A stretch of DNA of 64,000 bases, from contig OY727094.1 of NCBI GenBank assembly GCA_963402885.1, positions 250,501-314,500 on the forward strand, given 5' to 3'. This document shows positions 12,327 to 25,462 of the stretch, one piece after another. The DNA is from Antedon bifida. Lineage: Eukaryota > Echinodermata > Crinoidea > Comatulida > Antedonidae. The position numbers and the translations under genes were made by a program. Positions within the stretch are counted from its first letter, which is position 1; each line of letters begins with the position of its first letter. A model generated the notes under the pieces. That model was not told where the DNA came from, did not search any database, and saw nothing but the letters and a program-made list of their open reading frames with translations.

Positions 12327-14383
12327 ATTTTAAATCATTGAAGGTATACGACAGTACAGTATACCAACTACAGGGCATTATGGAGAAGTCAAAAGGTGCA
12401 CAAATTATTTTCCTCAATGTCTACGACCGTCAGAAAAAAAACCGGAAAATATATCTATACAAGGATGGTACTCCTCATGCAGATGTTATGTTTACTAAAA
12501 CATTCTTATTACTGAAAGATGACAAAAATGTGAAGATTTTGAAGTACATTACATTAAAATGGATTCTTGACCCGCATCTTGTATCATGTTTGACAAATGA
12601 ACTTGAAAAATCACAGAACTTTCGGAACAATTTCCACAAAAATCTGTCTTTGCACACTTCAGGAATTATTTTAAATATAAAATGCAAACAAAACATTTTA
12701 TGTATAGAAGCAGATATACAATGGTAAAGATGGTACATTATTTTACATTATTTTACATTATTTTATGCAAAGAGATATTTCATTTTCAGCACTTCATTTT
12801 ACAATTGTAAAGTTCTGTCTACACTATCAAACTTTATGTGACAAAACAATGTGATGTGCCCATATATGGACATGATGATGTCATATCACTACCATATTTG
12901 AGCATATCACTACCATATTTGGGCACATCACACTTTTTTTTCAAACTTGTTTGATAGTGTAGACAGAGCTTTTGCCCTCATTATATCAAAATCCTTGAAC
13001 CACCATTGATTTATGTCTCAATCATTTTATCCATTAATGTTTGGCTTTAGGCTTGTTTATACTAGGGTGATAATGAACAAAGAAAAATTCATAATCTTTC
13101 CTATAAAAAACAAGAAAATATAGGATAATCTTTTATACCATCAATGAAAATAAGTATTACAAGGTTAGATTCAATCAATATTTTTTTTTGTAGGTGTAAT
13201 TATATGCTGCCATACTTAACAATGAGACTTGAATTTGAAGATGCTTTCTCTTGGCTGTCAACTTTAGGAGGAGCTTATTCTTCTTTAGGTGATCAATTCC
13301 ATCAATGTGTAAGTATACAAGAGATTACATATTAATTTTATTCAATATAATGGAAATTACAATGTTCATATCTTGGCTTGCCTTAAATAAATATCAAGGA
13401 AAAAAAAAAGAAAAACAAAATCTTTTTGTTATAATTTCGTATCCCAGCTGGGCAGAACGAGTACTTGTAACGGTCCGTCTGAGCATTCACAATCTACTAC
13501 GACTGTACTACTGTATTCAGATTTTATAGTAATAATTGTCTGAAGTGTGATCAGCCTTCTTCAGGAATTTTATACAAGTTTAGAGTTAATGTTAATGAAA
13601 TCTCAGCCTAGTAGATGTTGATATGTGTGATCACCCATTATGAATGATAACAATGAAATTTAATTAATGTTTTGCAGGCTTCCATAGCTGGAAGGATATC
13701 ACAGCAACAGTTTATTCTTGCTAAAAAGATTGGTGATCCGTACCTGATGTCAAGATGCTTTGTTTTCTTATCATTGAGTCTCATGCAGAGAGGATTTTTA
13801 AAGTATGCCCAATTTATACTAAGGTAATACTACACTTATGGAATGGACAGTTTAAATATACATTAAATTAAAGCTATTTTTAGTGCCATTTTTCAAACTC
13901 AAACATCAAAATGCAAAAGTCTGTGAAATATTTAATTTGTCGCGATTTTTCTAGGGACAGTAAACAAATTTCACATTTCTGTGCATTTTATGTGTTTCAT
14001 TCTTATATGACATATAGGTATCGTTTATCTGTATTTTTATCAAATATAAGGTCTGACAGGACAAGAAAAATAGTTTTTCTTTTGATTTTGACCTAATTTA
14101 CGGTTTTATTTACAAATCATGTTATGAGATCTGAAAGTGACCAAGCAGATAACATGCTTCAACAGAAAACACCAGTAGCTTTAACCATCAATCCTTGCAG
14201 AAAGTCATTTTCTCCTCTTTTTCTTTCAGAAAGCAGTTTGCTTTTGCGACACAGCGTGAAGAGGTCACCGATGTTAGATTAGTTGCGATGTGTAGAGGGG
14301 CATGGTGCAAGCTTCAGTATCTATATGAACTTAAAAGACAAAAACGAACATTTAAAGAAGAATTGAAAGTAAATGAAATTTGA
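12327..14383 (+). CDS. Conserved uncharacterised protein, F58A4.6-like (5' end missing)
   Basis: Exons 12327-12723, 13194-13308, 13678-13823 and 14230-14383 join in frame to the last ~270 residues, ending in a TGA. Recognisable blocks are LGGAYSSLGDQFHQC, then SRCFVFLSLSLMQRGFLKYA and MCRGAWCKLQYLYELK. I associate this pattern with the animal family named after C. elegans F58A4.6 (DUF4807). The assignment is from memory and no biochemical function is known to me. The protein is probably a soluble helical repeat: no signal peptide or membrane segment is visible in the part present. Exon 1 begins with an acceptor (TTTTTCAG), so at least one upstream exon is missing. GLE1 starts only ~150 bp downstream on the same strand. 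Confidence 0.7.
12811..12970. mobile_element. MITE copy (near full length)
   Basis: Termini are AGTTCTGTCTACACTATCAAAC and its inverted counterpart GTTTGATAGTGTAGACAGAGCT, with the family's GATGTGCCC / CACTACCATATTTG core between. It lies in the first visible intron of the F58A4.6-like gene. Confidence 0.92.
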
Positions 14384-14536
14384 AATTAGTGAAAAAATAA
14401 AGGAGAAAATAGCTATATACACTTTCATTCTGACTTTTCTTTATTATGATATTTAAATAAATTGTAACACTGCCCTCTCTATGTGGGATTGATCTTTTTT
14501 GTGTACGTTTTGGAGGTCGTTTTGGCCTAAAAAAAC

Positions 14537-17500
14537 ATGGAGCTTTCGAGTATTTTGTCGTCGCTGAAGAAAACGAGATTAGGAAACGTTAAACATGACC
14601 CCTATTGGCTTCAGGAGAATCGCCTTCCTGTGAGTGAACATTAATACACATTTTGGTATATTTGTTAAAACAGTGCTATATAATAAAGCCCGGCTAAGCC
14701 TATCTATTACCAGGCTGGCCTACTTAAGTTAGGCTCAGTAGTGAGTCAGACAGTAGCCTGGGGCATCGTTACCGGGCGCTAGGCCTAGGCTAGTACTAGT
14801 ACGAAACGACCACGACTAGCTAGCTAGAACCGGCTATACTATAGCCTAGTTGGGCCTACAGTCCTAGGTCTTATCTTGCATAATAGTATTAGATGAGCTA
14901 GCTAGACATAGCCTAGTAGGCATAGATGCCTAAATATTATTTTTAATTCTTTGTTGTTTTGTGTGAAAGTAATAAATAAAAAATAGGCTTGCTTGTTAAC
15001 TATTATCAGCAGTTAATTAGCAAATTGGACCTGGTTGGTTATTTCTTTGTTTTATTGCTTTGTTCAGGAAATTATTGAAGCATGTACATCTCCACCAACA
15101 TTGAAAAATGTCACAGCTGACTTTAATTTGTTCAAAAAAAGTGAATGTATTAAAATTGAAGAAAACTTAAATCAAAATAATTCTACTGTAGATGATGAGA
15201 AAAATGAAGTTTGTCCAATCAGGTGAGATTAATTCAATTTAACTGTATTTGTTCAAAAAAAAAAAGGAAAAGAAAAAGAGGGAAAAACAAAAAATTAAAT
15301 TACATTAAACTGTATTTTTTCCAAGAGAAAAAGAGAGAAGAAAAGAATGCTCCCTCACAGACTATATAGGTGGTAACCAACAGTGAGCATTCATTGCAGA
15401 AATTTATTATAAAAACATTGAATTCACTGATACTGATAGGCCGCATATAAAACAACATGCCTGGCCTCTATACCTAGGAATACTGATTAAGCTTTCCTGC
15501 TGAGAATCACTTGTAATCAAATCAATAGCACTCATTGTACTACGTTTCAGCATATCCCAATTTCTTTCATATTCAGAAAAAGTTTATATTAAATTATTGT
15601 TTTTTATTTCCTAATTTTATTGATTGTTTTCAGTGTACAATCAGCCGATACAGTAGAAAGTATAGAATTCACACATCAAGCTGAAGATCATGTTCAGTTA
15701 TCACTGAAAAGGTGTGAAGATGAATGGCAACAGAAAGCAGAGGTTGGAATAAATACATTGTTTGTAATACTGGACTAATACGTTAACAATAGAGATGACT
15801 AAAGCTCTGTCTACACTATTAAACTTTATGTGATGTGTCCATATATAGAAATGGTGATGTCATGTCACTACCACATTTTGGCACATCACACTTTTGTTGT
15901 CAAACTAGTTTGATAGTGTAGACAGAGCTTAATAAGGTAACAATTGAGATGTCTAAAGCTCTGTCTACACTATCAAACTTTATGTGACAAAAAACATGAT
16001 GATGTCATATCACTACAATATTTGGGCATATCAGTACCATATTTGGGCACATCACTACCATATTTGGGCACATCACTACCATATTTGGGCACATCACTAC
16101 CATATTTGGGCACATCACAAACTAGTTTGATAGTGTAGACAGATCTTTAGAAAACTAAATTCTGTTTTTTATTGCTATTGATGTGTTAAATACTGAATTT
16201 TTTTTTTCAGGAAAATGTAAAGAAAAGACGAGAAAGTCAGGAGAAATACAGCAATCATCTTTGGGAGCAGTCATTGGAACAAGTAGCTGTCTTAGAACAG
16301 AAACAAAAGATTAAAACTACGCAGCTGATGGAGAGAGTTAAAAAAATTGAAGAACAAAGTGATGAGACAATACGAAAGAGATTACTCAACCAAAGAGAAA
16401 GTCATAGAATGAATATAAAGGTGAAACAAAATTTCTGATATTTAAAAAAACAATTTAATATTTAAACAAAATTTCCTATATTTAAAAAAAAAAATTCCAA
16501 TATTAAAAAAAATCTTCCATAATTTAATAAAATTTTGAAAGTGTTTGAAAATAAAATTATATTTATAAACAAAAATTCCGATATTCTTTAGTGGGTTTTC
16601 GCTTCATTATCTTTTTCACATCATCACTGAATGTTTTTTCTTTATTTCAGAGATTAGATGCAAAGCTAAAAGAAGTGGAGCTTATGACAGAAGCAGAGGC
16701 TGCAGAGAGGAGACGGGTAGAAGTGGAGGCTGAGAGACAGGCAAGGTAAATATAATACAAAATGTATAATGTTATGTAATAGCACACACACTGGGCACCT
16801 TACTTCTTTCACCTGTTAGTGGTGCTAGCCTCTTTCTCCACCTTTGTCTATCCATCATCTCTCCGCTCAGTTCTTGTTAAGAGGACCTGCTATGTAGTAT
16901 TCACATTCTTTCACATATTAACATAATATACAGGTAATTACAAAAATAGAATCCAACATAAATCTAGTATCTATACTAGAAGAACTATTCAAGATTTATT
17001 TTCCTAAATGTTATTGTTTTTGCGCAGGGCTGCAGAAGCTAAACGACATCTAGAGAGCATGACACTTGTACATAAACAAATCAAGGAATGTTTATCAGCC
17101 TTAACAAAACTAATAGCAGGATGTAAACACAAGGAACTTCTTAGAAAAGATGTGAAAGAAATTATAGAGTATGCTACTAAGTTACGAGATGGTGCAGGTA
17201 AGCAACGACTTTGGTACTTAATTGGCGATTTATTTATTATATATATATATATATATTGCAAATATATATTAAAAAAAAGATTCAAAGCAATAGCTCTAAG
17301 CAAAACATGCTATGAATTACATATTAAAATTTCTGAATTCTGTATTAAATTATTATTTTAATAACAATTTAATTGATTCAAATTCAATTTTTTTTTTTAG
17401 ACAGCTTAATGACAAAGGGCAGAGCGTCGGGTGCTACTAGAGAATTGGTTGATGGCATGATCAACATAATAGGAGAAGTAAAGAAATGTTTGGAGAATGC

Positions 17501-20500
17501 TAGCCAAGCAACAGGTTAGTTACAAACTATTCAATATATAGATTTATATTTAAAGCTCTGTCTACACTATCAAACTTTCTGTGACAAAAAAATGTGATGT
17601 GCCCATATATGAATCTGATGTCATATCACTACCATATTTAGGCATATCACTACCATATTTGGGCACATCACATTTTTTTTGTCAAACTTTGTTTGATAGT
17701 GTAGATAGAGCTTTAAAAATGCACAAGATACTCTAGTAACATTTTTGTACCAAATCTTTGATACAATATTCTGACATTGGATTTGGGGTTGTAAACTTCC
17801 ATCAGATTCTATTTTTGTGTCTTGTTTTCATTCACATGAGTAATTGTACTAATATTGTTTTGTAATTCAGCTGAAGCAGAGAAACTAAGCAAAGAGATAG
17901 CTGCCAAGAAAAAAGAAGAAGAAGAAGAAGCAGCGAAGGCTGCTCCACCACCTGCTACTACACCCACTGCTACAGCTGTTCCAACTAATGTCAGCCCCCC
18001 ACAAATAACCGGTAAGTTACTGTCAATATCACCAATACTGCAGTAATAGTCGTCATCATTTAAAACCCTACTTATAAAGATTTTTTTTACTGTAGGAATT
18101 TTAAATGCTTATGCCACTGACGAATCAAATAAACGTTACATTGAAGTCATGAATAAGTTAAACGAAGCAACTAATTCCTTTAAAGAACTTACAGATAGCA
18201 AAGATCCTAGAGTAAGTATGTACTTGTTTAAGTAACACAACTGGGCTAATATAGACCATGTGTGCTTTGCACCCAGGACCATGTGATTGGTAGGCAAATC
18301 TACCACCACCAAGCTACAATGCCACTAAAACCTACTACTTTTGAGATAGTCATATCCTGTAAGATGAAGGAATCCCTTTTTAGGGATGGTGATATCTGTC
18401 AATTGTACGCTTACCATTTTTCATCTTTAATTTGTGGCATAGAAAAAAACCCATTCAGTTTTTTTCTGTTACCAACCAAACTACAATGCCACTGCTCTTT
18501 TGAGATACTGTAGTATATCTTTTAAGATGCACTAAAGTATGTAATACTTTTTTTAGGGATGGTTATTATATCTGTCATATTCAATTATACACCATACTTC
18601 CATTTGTCATCTTTAAATAATGGCATAGAAAAAACCCAGTAAGTTTTACTAACAAAATATTTTTCTCTGAAGATAAAGAAAGAAAGGTTTGGTTTACAAA
18701 AGGCTGTGAACACTCCAGTGAATGCAGTTTCAGACAAGTCAGGTTCCCACTTGAAAGACAAACTCAATAAACTTGTCCGGCTTCTTTCTGGTCAATCTGT
18801 TGAAGTATCGAACCAGAGGATGTCTGCAGGCTCTCTGCCAGGCGGTGTAATGTTTTGTAAAGATCTGCTGGCTAAGAAACTTGTGGTAAGTCATGTATTT
18901 GATTTATTCAATTTTAGCATAACAGAAAATATACAAAGTTGTATACAGTAAAGTAAATAAAATGCAAGGATTGACAGAAGGAAACTTGATCACTGCTAGA
19001 CGACTTATTTATGTAAGTTTACACATGCATGCAGTGTTGAGTACCTGCTGTGTGTACCCACTTATCTTCTTAATACAATAAACAGCACTGACAGCTTTGT
19101 AGTGCCAAAATTATTAATATTATAATACACCTCTAAGCAGTCAATATCTGTATACTGACAACTTTGTAGTGCCAACATTGTTTCTCTACAGCTTGCTGAA
19201 TGAATTCTCCAACAGACAAGTATCTTCCCTATTGTATATTTCTATGTTATTTAAATTATTAACTTGACTCCGATAGAAAATTTGTTTTAAATTTGTTTTT
19301 GTAGAAACAAGGTGATGAGCAAGTGTCTTCTCAACATGAATCAGCATTCGTGTATGCTGCCCTGACAGTTGCCATAATGTGCGAGTTTCCAGACATGCGC
19401 CCTCTAGTCTTGGCCCACTTTTACAAAAACTGTCCATATCTAGTGCCATACTATATTCCAAAGCAAGAATCTCAAACCTCTGAAGAATATTTTAAGTAAG
19501 ATACTAAGTTAATTTGACCCTTTTGATTTTGATTGACATTGATTTAGAATGATATATAGTCTAAAGGCCAATTTACACAGACGAATTAGAATCTGTATCT
19601 ATCCTGAGCAGAAACCGCCCGTCCGCTCCGCATTGTGTGTAAATGGTCATAAGGAATAACATAGATTCTACATTTTTATTAATGCTACCGCTCATCTGTG
19701 TAAATTGGCCTTTACGATATAAGATATTAACATAATGTTCTTTGAATACTAATTTATTTAACATTATTTCAATTGCTTTGAAAAAACATTGAATTTTATG
19801 TTTTTAGGACGTTGGGTTATCAATATGATAGTGATGGTACGGCCGAGAAGCAGGATAAATTTCTACGACGGATGTCTGGTTATACACGTCTATTTGCTTC
19901 CATCATCATAACACAACCAGTTCAAGGCTCTCAACATGTAAGCTTTTTAGTGATTTACAAAGGCCTTGTAATCGTTCCAACTTTCAAAATAACCTAACAT
20001 TTTGGGTTTTTCCAATATCACAAGCATAAGTCTATTTGGTACTATTTGCCTGTAGCTGTACTTTTCATTCATGCTAACAATTAAGTCTGCATGTGTATTG
20101 ACTTATGTGAAAATCACTGTTGGTCACCACTTACTTATCTTCTTTCTACTCTTTGGCTAATATTCTGGACTTTTGTTCTTTCTTTCTCTTTGTAGCCACA
20201 TCCATTTGGAGTTGAAGAAGGCTGGAAGTTTGTAGCCAGCATGCTAGCCTTGGAACCTCAACCCGATATTACAGCTACCGTGTTGTTTGATTTCTTGCAG
20301 GTTAGTATGTACTAAGAACGTGCTTATATTCGTTATTTAAGAATAATATTATTATTTAATCGCCAAAACAAATGCAACTGTTCAAATCTTGAAGACTGAA
20401 TATTTATGTTAAGTATGATTAGATTTAAACAAAATAATTTCATGACTGATTATTTTTATGATGAATATAACAAATGTCTTTTCTGCTTGTAACCAGGTGG

Positions 20501-20986
20501 CAGGCTCCACTATGCTTCAAACTTATGGAAAACAATTTTTAAAATTACTTCATGTTCTCTATAAAGATTTTTTTCCGAGGTAAGTACAGACTTAACTTAC
20601 CTTAAACAAGTTAGAAAAAGACTCAAGTTGGAATATGTTCATTACAACTATAATTGTAGGCGACAGTTTAGACAACTCTCCCAATACCAAATATGGTAAC
20701 CTAACCAAAAATATACTTAATATACTTTTCAATATATAGAATTGAATCGGTAAAAGGCCAAGGTGGAGGTGGTCCAGTAATGAGACTCAAAAACTTCTTA
20801 GAGGTATGTGTTTTATTTCAATATGATAGATTTAGTATTAAACCTATTTAAGTCAAATGCAGTATTGCATAAAGCTACATCATAAGTACCAATAATGTAA
20901 TGGTTTTCTTTTCACAGGAATCACTAAAAAGGAATTCGATTCCAGCAGCCAAAGGCATGTTACCAGCACATTTCTGGAGGACATAA
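14537..20986 (+). CDS. GLE1: GLE1: mRNA export factor, DDX19 activator
   Basis: Sixteen exons: 14537-14629, 15068-15222, 15634-15742, 16211-16420, 16651-16745, 17028-17197, 17401-17514, 17871-18011, 18096-18211, 18673-18885, 19305-19495, 19808-19937, 20196-20300, 20497-20579, 20740-20803, 20918-20986. They give 685 aa (human 698). A long charged coiled coil (~residues 110-270) is followed by a short Ala/Pro/Thr linker. The C-terminal helical-repeat domain binds IP6 and activates the DEAD-box ATPase Dbp5/DDX19 (GWKFVASMLALEPQPDITA; the end KGMLPAHFWRT matches the family terminus). Intron 3 uses the weak donor GTTGGA, accepted because only it keeps frame. Confidence 0.95.
15803..15929. mobile_element. 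MITE copy, GLE1 intron 3, first of two
   Basis: AGCTCTGTCTACACTATTAA at the left and TTTGATAGTGTAGACAGAGCT at the right. It is flanked by TAA on both sides (CTAA|AGCTC and GAGCT|TAAT), which suggests a 3-bp target duplication. The interior is shortened. Confidence 0.9.
15957..16146. mobile_element. MITE copy, GLE1 intron 3, with amplified subrepeat
   Basis: Starts 28 bp after the previous copy. The internal subrepeat ATTTGGGCACATCACTACCA is expanded to about five tandem units, so copies of this family can grow by internal tandem duplication. Right terminus GATAGTGTAGACAGATCT. Confidence 0.9.
17554..17712. mobile_element. MITE copy, GLE1 intron 7
   Basis: Full family structure with AGCTCTGTCTACACTATC and inverted GATAGTGTAGATAGAGCT ends, flanked by TTTAA and TTTAA. 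Confidence 0.92.
18262..18327 (-). repeat. Degraded tRNA-derived SINE relic
   Basis: Reverse strand shows AGCTTGGTGGTGGTAG (A-box-like) followed by a decayed B-box side; similar to 6885-6964. GLE1 intron 9. Confidence 0.4.
19562..19714. mobile_element. Short inverted-repeat element (second MITE family)
   Basis: Begins TAAAGGCCAATTTACACAGA and ends with the near-perfect inverse TCTGTGTAAATTGGCCTTTA, 153 bp in all, in GLE1 intron 11. Unrelated in sequence to the AGCTCTGTCTACAC family. Confidence 0.85.
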
Positions 20987-21535
20987 CATTAATGTCAAAT
21001 GTTCTTATTAATTTTATTGTCAATTCAACATTATTTTGCAATATTGATGTTCAGTAAAATTATGATGAAATTGATTGTACACTAGTAAACATTGAAAAGT
21101 TAATTTTTAATTTAACTTTGTTTTATTATGAATTTTATATGGTGGATATTCTTTTAAAGGCTCCTAAATTGAAATATATCCTAAATACATTGTAAACTAT
21201 TTTCTTTTTATCTCATATTGTGGTATCGTCAATTTCAAATTTCTGTATTAAAAAAATATTTTTTTAAAGACAAATAAACTGAATCTAAAATATTTGTTCA
21301 TGAGTTTTATTTAAGTACTGATAGGAGTTGTTCCATTTTAGATTTTCACTTCAAACTACTGATTCTGTGTTGACATGTGTGATTGTCACTTTTCTGTACA
21401 TAAATACTAGATGTCAAACAATATACTAGTTTGGTATTGATGCAGCGTCTTTTTTCACAACTTGACAACACCCTTGTGATGTTTCATTACACTCTGGCAT
21501 TGCCTTTACAACATTCTGTTAATGGAACATTAGAA
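20987..21535. other. Convergent 3' region between GLE1 and DPH1
   Basis: Contains the GLE1 3' UTR (candidate AATAAA near 21272) and the DPH1 3' UTR. Positions 21426-21530 are a second copy of DPH1 C-terminal coding sequence (see findings). Confidence 0.7.
21426..21535 (-). pseudogene. Former C-terminal coding end of DPH1, now downstream of stop
   Basis: On the minus strand, 21426-21497 reads [13 protein letters not shown] followed by KDAASIPN and a TAG. It repeats the [12 protein letters not shown] block of the live C-terminus and probably preserves the ancestral end of the protein. A tandem duplication placed it behind a new, frame-shifted stop at 21536. Confidence 0.75.
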
Positions 21536-24500
21536 CTACTTGTTGATTTCTGTTGGTTTCACAACTTGACAACACCCTTGTGATGTTTCATTACAGTCTG
21601 GTTGTGCTGGTACTAAATTAGGTTCAATTCCTTTCAGTTTAACAGTATTGCCTTTACAACATTCTGTTAATTGTCCATTAGAACTACTTGTTGATTTTTC
21701 TTCTGTTTTTTTCACCTTTCTGGTTGGCCTAGCTGGTCTATTCACTTCATTGTTGACAGTCCAAGCACCAAGACTTGCATTACTGTAGTAGTCCATTGGG
21801 TAGCTCTTTTGCCATTCAATGTCCTTTAGGGCGACAGATGCCTCGTACGGGGTTAAGAGTGGTTTATCAAATGCGTAACCCCAATCAATAGACAAGCGAG
21901 GGCATGCTACTTGTACCCACCTAAAAGAAAGAACATTAAATTAAAGTAGGTCGTATAACTGGACTTTAACATAGTAAGTAATTGTGTGTCATACTTAACC
22001 TAGGTGGGTAAAGTTTAATGATGCGTTATGAGGCCTAGCTGTAGTTCAATACAAAATAACACTGGGACTTACGCATCAACATCTTTAAATATTTTCAATT
22101 TGTCCGGAAAAATTTCAGATAAAAGAACAAGAATATAATCCAATCCACATGACTTCAACCTTTCCTCTAAATGCTGAAATAAAGTTCAAATTGTTCATGT
22201 AAATGCTTAATATGTTTGAGACAATGCCAACCAATGAGTGGGTGGGGAAAGTATAAGTAAAACTAAATGTGTGTAGTGCCTTTACCTGTAAAACCTTTGG
22301 TGCACCTTGTCTGCCCAATGTTCCTAGTATTAGACCAAACTTGTTGGCTTGCCTGGCCTTAGCAATAGCTGTCTGACGTATATTATGCATCCGTTCTGTT
22401 TCATAATGTTCTTGCGAAAACACCTTGCTGTAGGGGTCATACCTGAAATAACAACAAATGCATGTTATTCATGTATCGTTTTTTCCCTTCTAATACACAT
22501 ATTATTGTCATTCTAGTCATATTGTGGCTAGAAACTTGGCATGCTGCCATAGCTCAGATCTTTGGTTCAATGACATACTGTAAGCCTGTCAATAATTTGT
22601 TTAGAGCTCTGTCTACACTATCAAACTTTATGTGACAAGAAATGTGATGTGCCCATATATGGACATGATGACATCATATCACTACCATATTTGGGCACAT
22701 TTTTTTTGGTCAAACTATTTTGATAGTGTAGACAGAGTTTAAGAAGAATTGGTTTATATGAACAGCACCTTGTTTTCATACAGTAGCTTACCTGAATGCT
22801 TTGATGCTAGGATTAGCTATCATAATAGCTTCTAAATGAAACCTTCCATCTCCAAGATATCTAGAATAAGAAAATATATTCAATTTATTATTATTATTAT
22901 TAATATTAAATTCACGGTAAGTCTTCCACAATGAGGTGGTCAACTGACCCGTCACACCAAGGTAACATCATATTTGTTCACAATAATATTTAAGACTAAA
23001 ACAAGAGTTATCCATTACATGATAGCATCAACATCTTGGAGTTGAGAAGCAGTGCATCCCAGGATTTCACCAGGAGAAAGAGGCTTGCTCTGTGGCACTT
23101 GAATCTTGTACTGATCTTTCAGTTGTGCATATGACGCCTTAAAAGATTTAACAAGTTTCAATATGAGGCATATATGATAAAACTGCAATTAAGTGTACTA
23201 CTATTTTGAATTAAGGTACAAACTGAGAGTTTACCACCTGGCCTTAAAAAATATTTTAGGAAACTTTAATTTTGCTATCTTAGTAGAAAATTTCTATTAT
23301 ATTGCACACAAATCATATTACAGGTGTGTGTATTTACAATATAATAATTATGTTTCCCAATTTAGTATGCAATTTTCTAATTTTAAACAAACTAAGAACT
23401 TACCTGAAGGGCAGCAACAAATTGAATAGTGCTAACAAATGCTAAAGAAGTGTTAGGTTCAAAATTCAATTTAATGGTTTCAATAAAGTGAACTGTGTCG
23501 ATTTTTATATCTACAAATACATACAACATATTTATTGATTCGGTAGCATTTATTGGAACTGTAGAGAAAAAAAAAAATTAAAAGATAAAGTAAAACCAAA
23601 AGCTTAGTTAAATATAATTAAATATTTCAACACTTTAAATGACATCATTGACATAAAATCTGATAGTATCAATTCCATATACTTATACAGTAGAACCTTT
23701 GTACAAGAAATCCTTCCTATTCTGTTAAAAGTTTCATTGACTTAATTTTTATTATATAAAGTTATTTTATTCTTACTAAGGCAGCTGTGTCCGTAATGCA
23801 CCATCATGTCCGCTCCAAGAGCTTTGGCAGTAAAGTCATCTACACAGCAAGCCCCATATGTTACATCACCCATGATTAACGTTTCAGCACCTGTGAATCT
23901 AGAGAAATTCAATAAGAAATAAGAATTTAACATATTATTAAAATAATATTAAAACATAGAAAAGCATATACGTTAAAATATAATCGTAAAACGTATAATC
24001 CCATAATAGACCTACAACCATCTCTAATTTAGGCAAAATTGTGTACCCATGTGACTATACTTGGTAATGACAGTAACAAAAAACAACACACTTGGCACAC
24101 TTTTTAACATTGGCATTTATACAGCGCCTTTACAATGATCAAATCGCTTATTTTATTATTCAAATCTTTGATTTGTGTAAATTGAGTTTTATTGATTTGT
24201 CATGTCAGAAACCAACCTTTCAATAATATCTGCTATAGTACAGGCAAATATCAACAAACCTTCTGGAAACTGGAGTGCCACTGTAAATACAAGAATAATC
24301 ATGGTATTAATTTATACCGTTTTTATGTTATAAATGAATTTTGATTTCTAGATACATATACAACATATATAATGCCATTGATGCCTATATATAATTATGC
24401 AGCAAATAAATATACAGTTTAATATATACCTTTTTTAGCATTTACAGTTTTTACTCTCCATATGGTTTTTGGAATTTCAAAATTGTAGTTATTTGGAAGC

Positions 24501-25462
24501 TAAAAAACAATAGATAAAATTAGATAATTTATTAATAATCATAATATAACTGTGTATCATTATATTGTTGTTGTGAGACTCAGGTTTGTGTCTTATACTA
24601 TAAATTAACTGCTATATTGTAGTTGTCTTCAATAATAAAAAAAAAAGTAATTACTAAATATATACATTTTAATAATGTTACTACTCATTTCACTTTTGTT
24701 GTGTGTTGCCATTTTATTTGAATAAACTGACCTGAGATATTGCATCATTAATATCTTTATTTTTTAAAATCTCATCTGGAATTTGGTGACTTGGACGTGC
24801 TGAAAAAATATCAGGAATTCAAGAATAAACAAAAACATTTACATACTAAAATATATCTCTGGTGAGTGGTGGTCACAGATTTAATAAATAATAATATAAA
24901 AATCCTTTGATAGTGTACATGGCATTAAATATTTACTATATCAATTATTAGACTCAAAACCTGATGATGTTGATGGTGTTTTTTATCACCTTCATGAAAC
25001 AGTTTCAATGAAATAGTTTAACTTAATTAATTCATTTATTTTTTGTATCTATTTCCACTATACAACAATTTAAGTTTTAACTCTGTCATATTGTTTCAGA
25101 TCTTATTATTATATTAAATAAATAATTGTTCGATACTTCAGCTTCAAAATAAACCCTTCACCCATTGTCACGTTAGACACGGGTACGAACTGACCATTTG
25201 CTTTACTTCTAGTCTACAAACCCTACTCTACTCGGTACTCCAACAAGAAAGTATCGTTTACATTGACGTTGCGTTGAGCCTACTTAGGCAGTACTAATTG
25301 TTTATACGATATAGTAAACATGTTATTAAGCAAATTAATTGTATAGGTTATATAAGTTATATCATAAATTATGATGTTACCCTTTTTACTGGTGTAACGT
25401 TTTGGTGCCGATGTTTTTGCAGACACAACATGTGGCTGATTGATTTCTGTTTTGGTAGCCAT
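21536..25462 (-). CDS. DPH1: DPH1: diphthamide biosynthesis radical enzyme subunit
   Basis: Eleven exons: 25462-25381, 24799-24732, 24499-24430, 24280-24217, 23898-23777, 23558-23404, 23137-23019, 22860-22792, 22442-22286, 22173-22073, 21920-21536. They give 463 aa (human ~440). DPH1 with DPH2 transfers the 3-amino-3-carboxypropyl group of SAM to the histidine of elongation factor 2, the first diphthamide step. The three cysteines that hold the 4Fe-4S cluster are present in conserved contexts: [22 protein letters not shown] and [11 protein letters not shown]. The C-terminal ~85 residues are a low-complexity tail with CC pairs. Its end was altered by a local tandem duplication. Confidence 0.95.
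22604..22738. mobile_element. MITE copy, DPH1 intron
   Basis: GAGCTCTGTCTACACTATC left end and TGATAGTGTAGACAGAG right end, flanked by TTA on each side. Internal deletion of one subrepeat. Confidence 0.9.
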
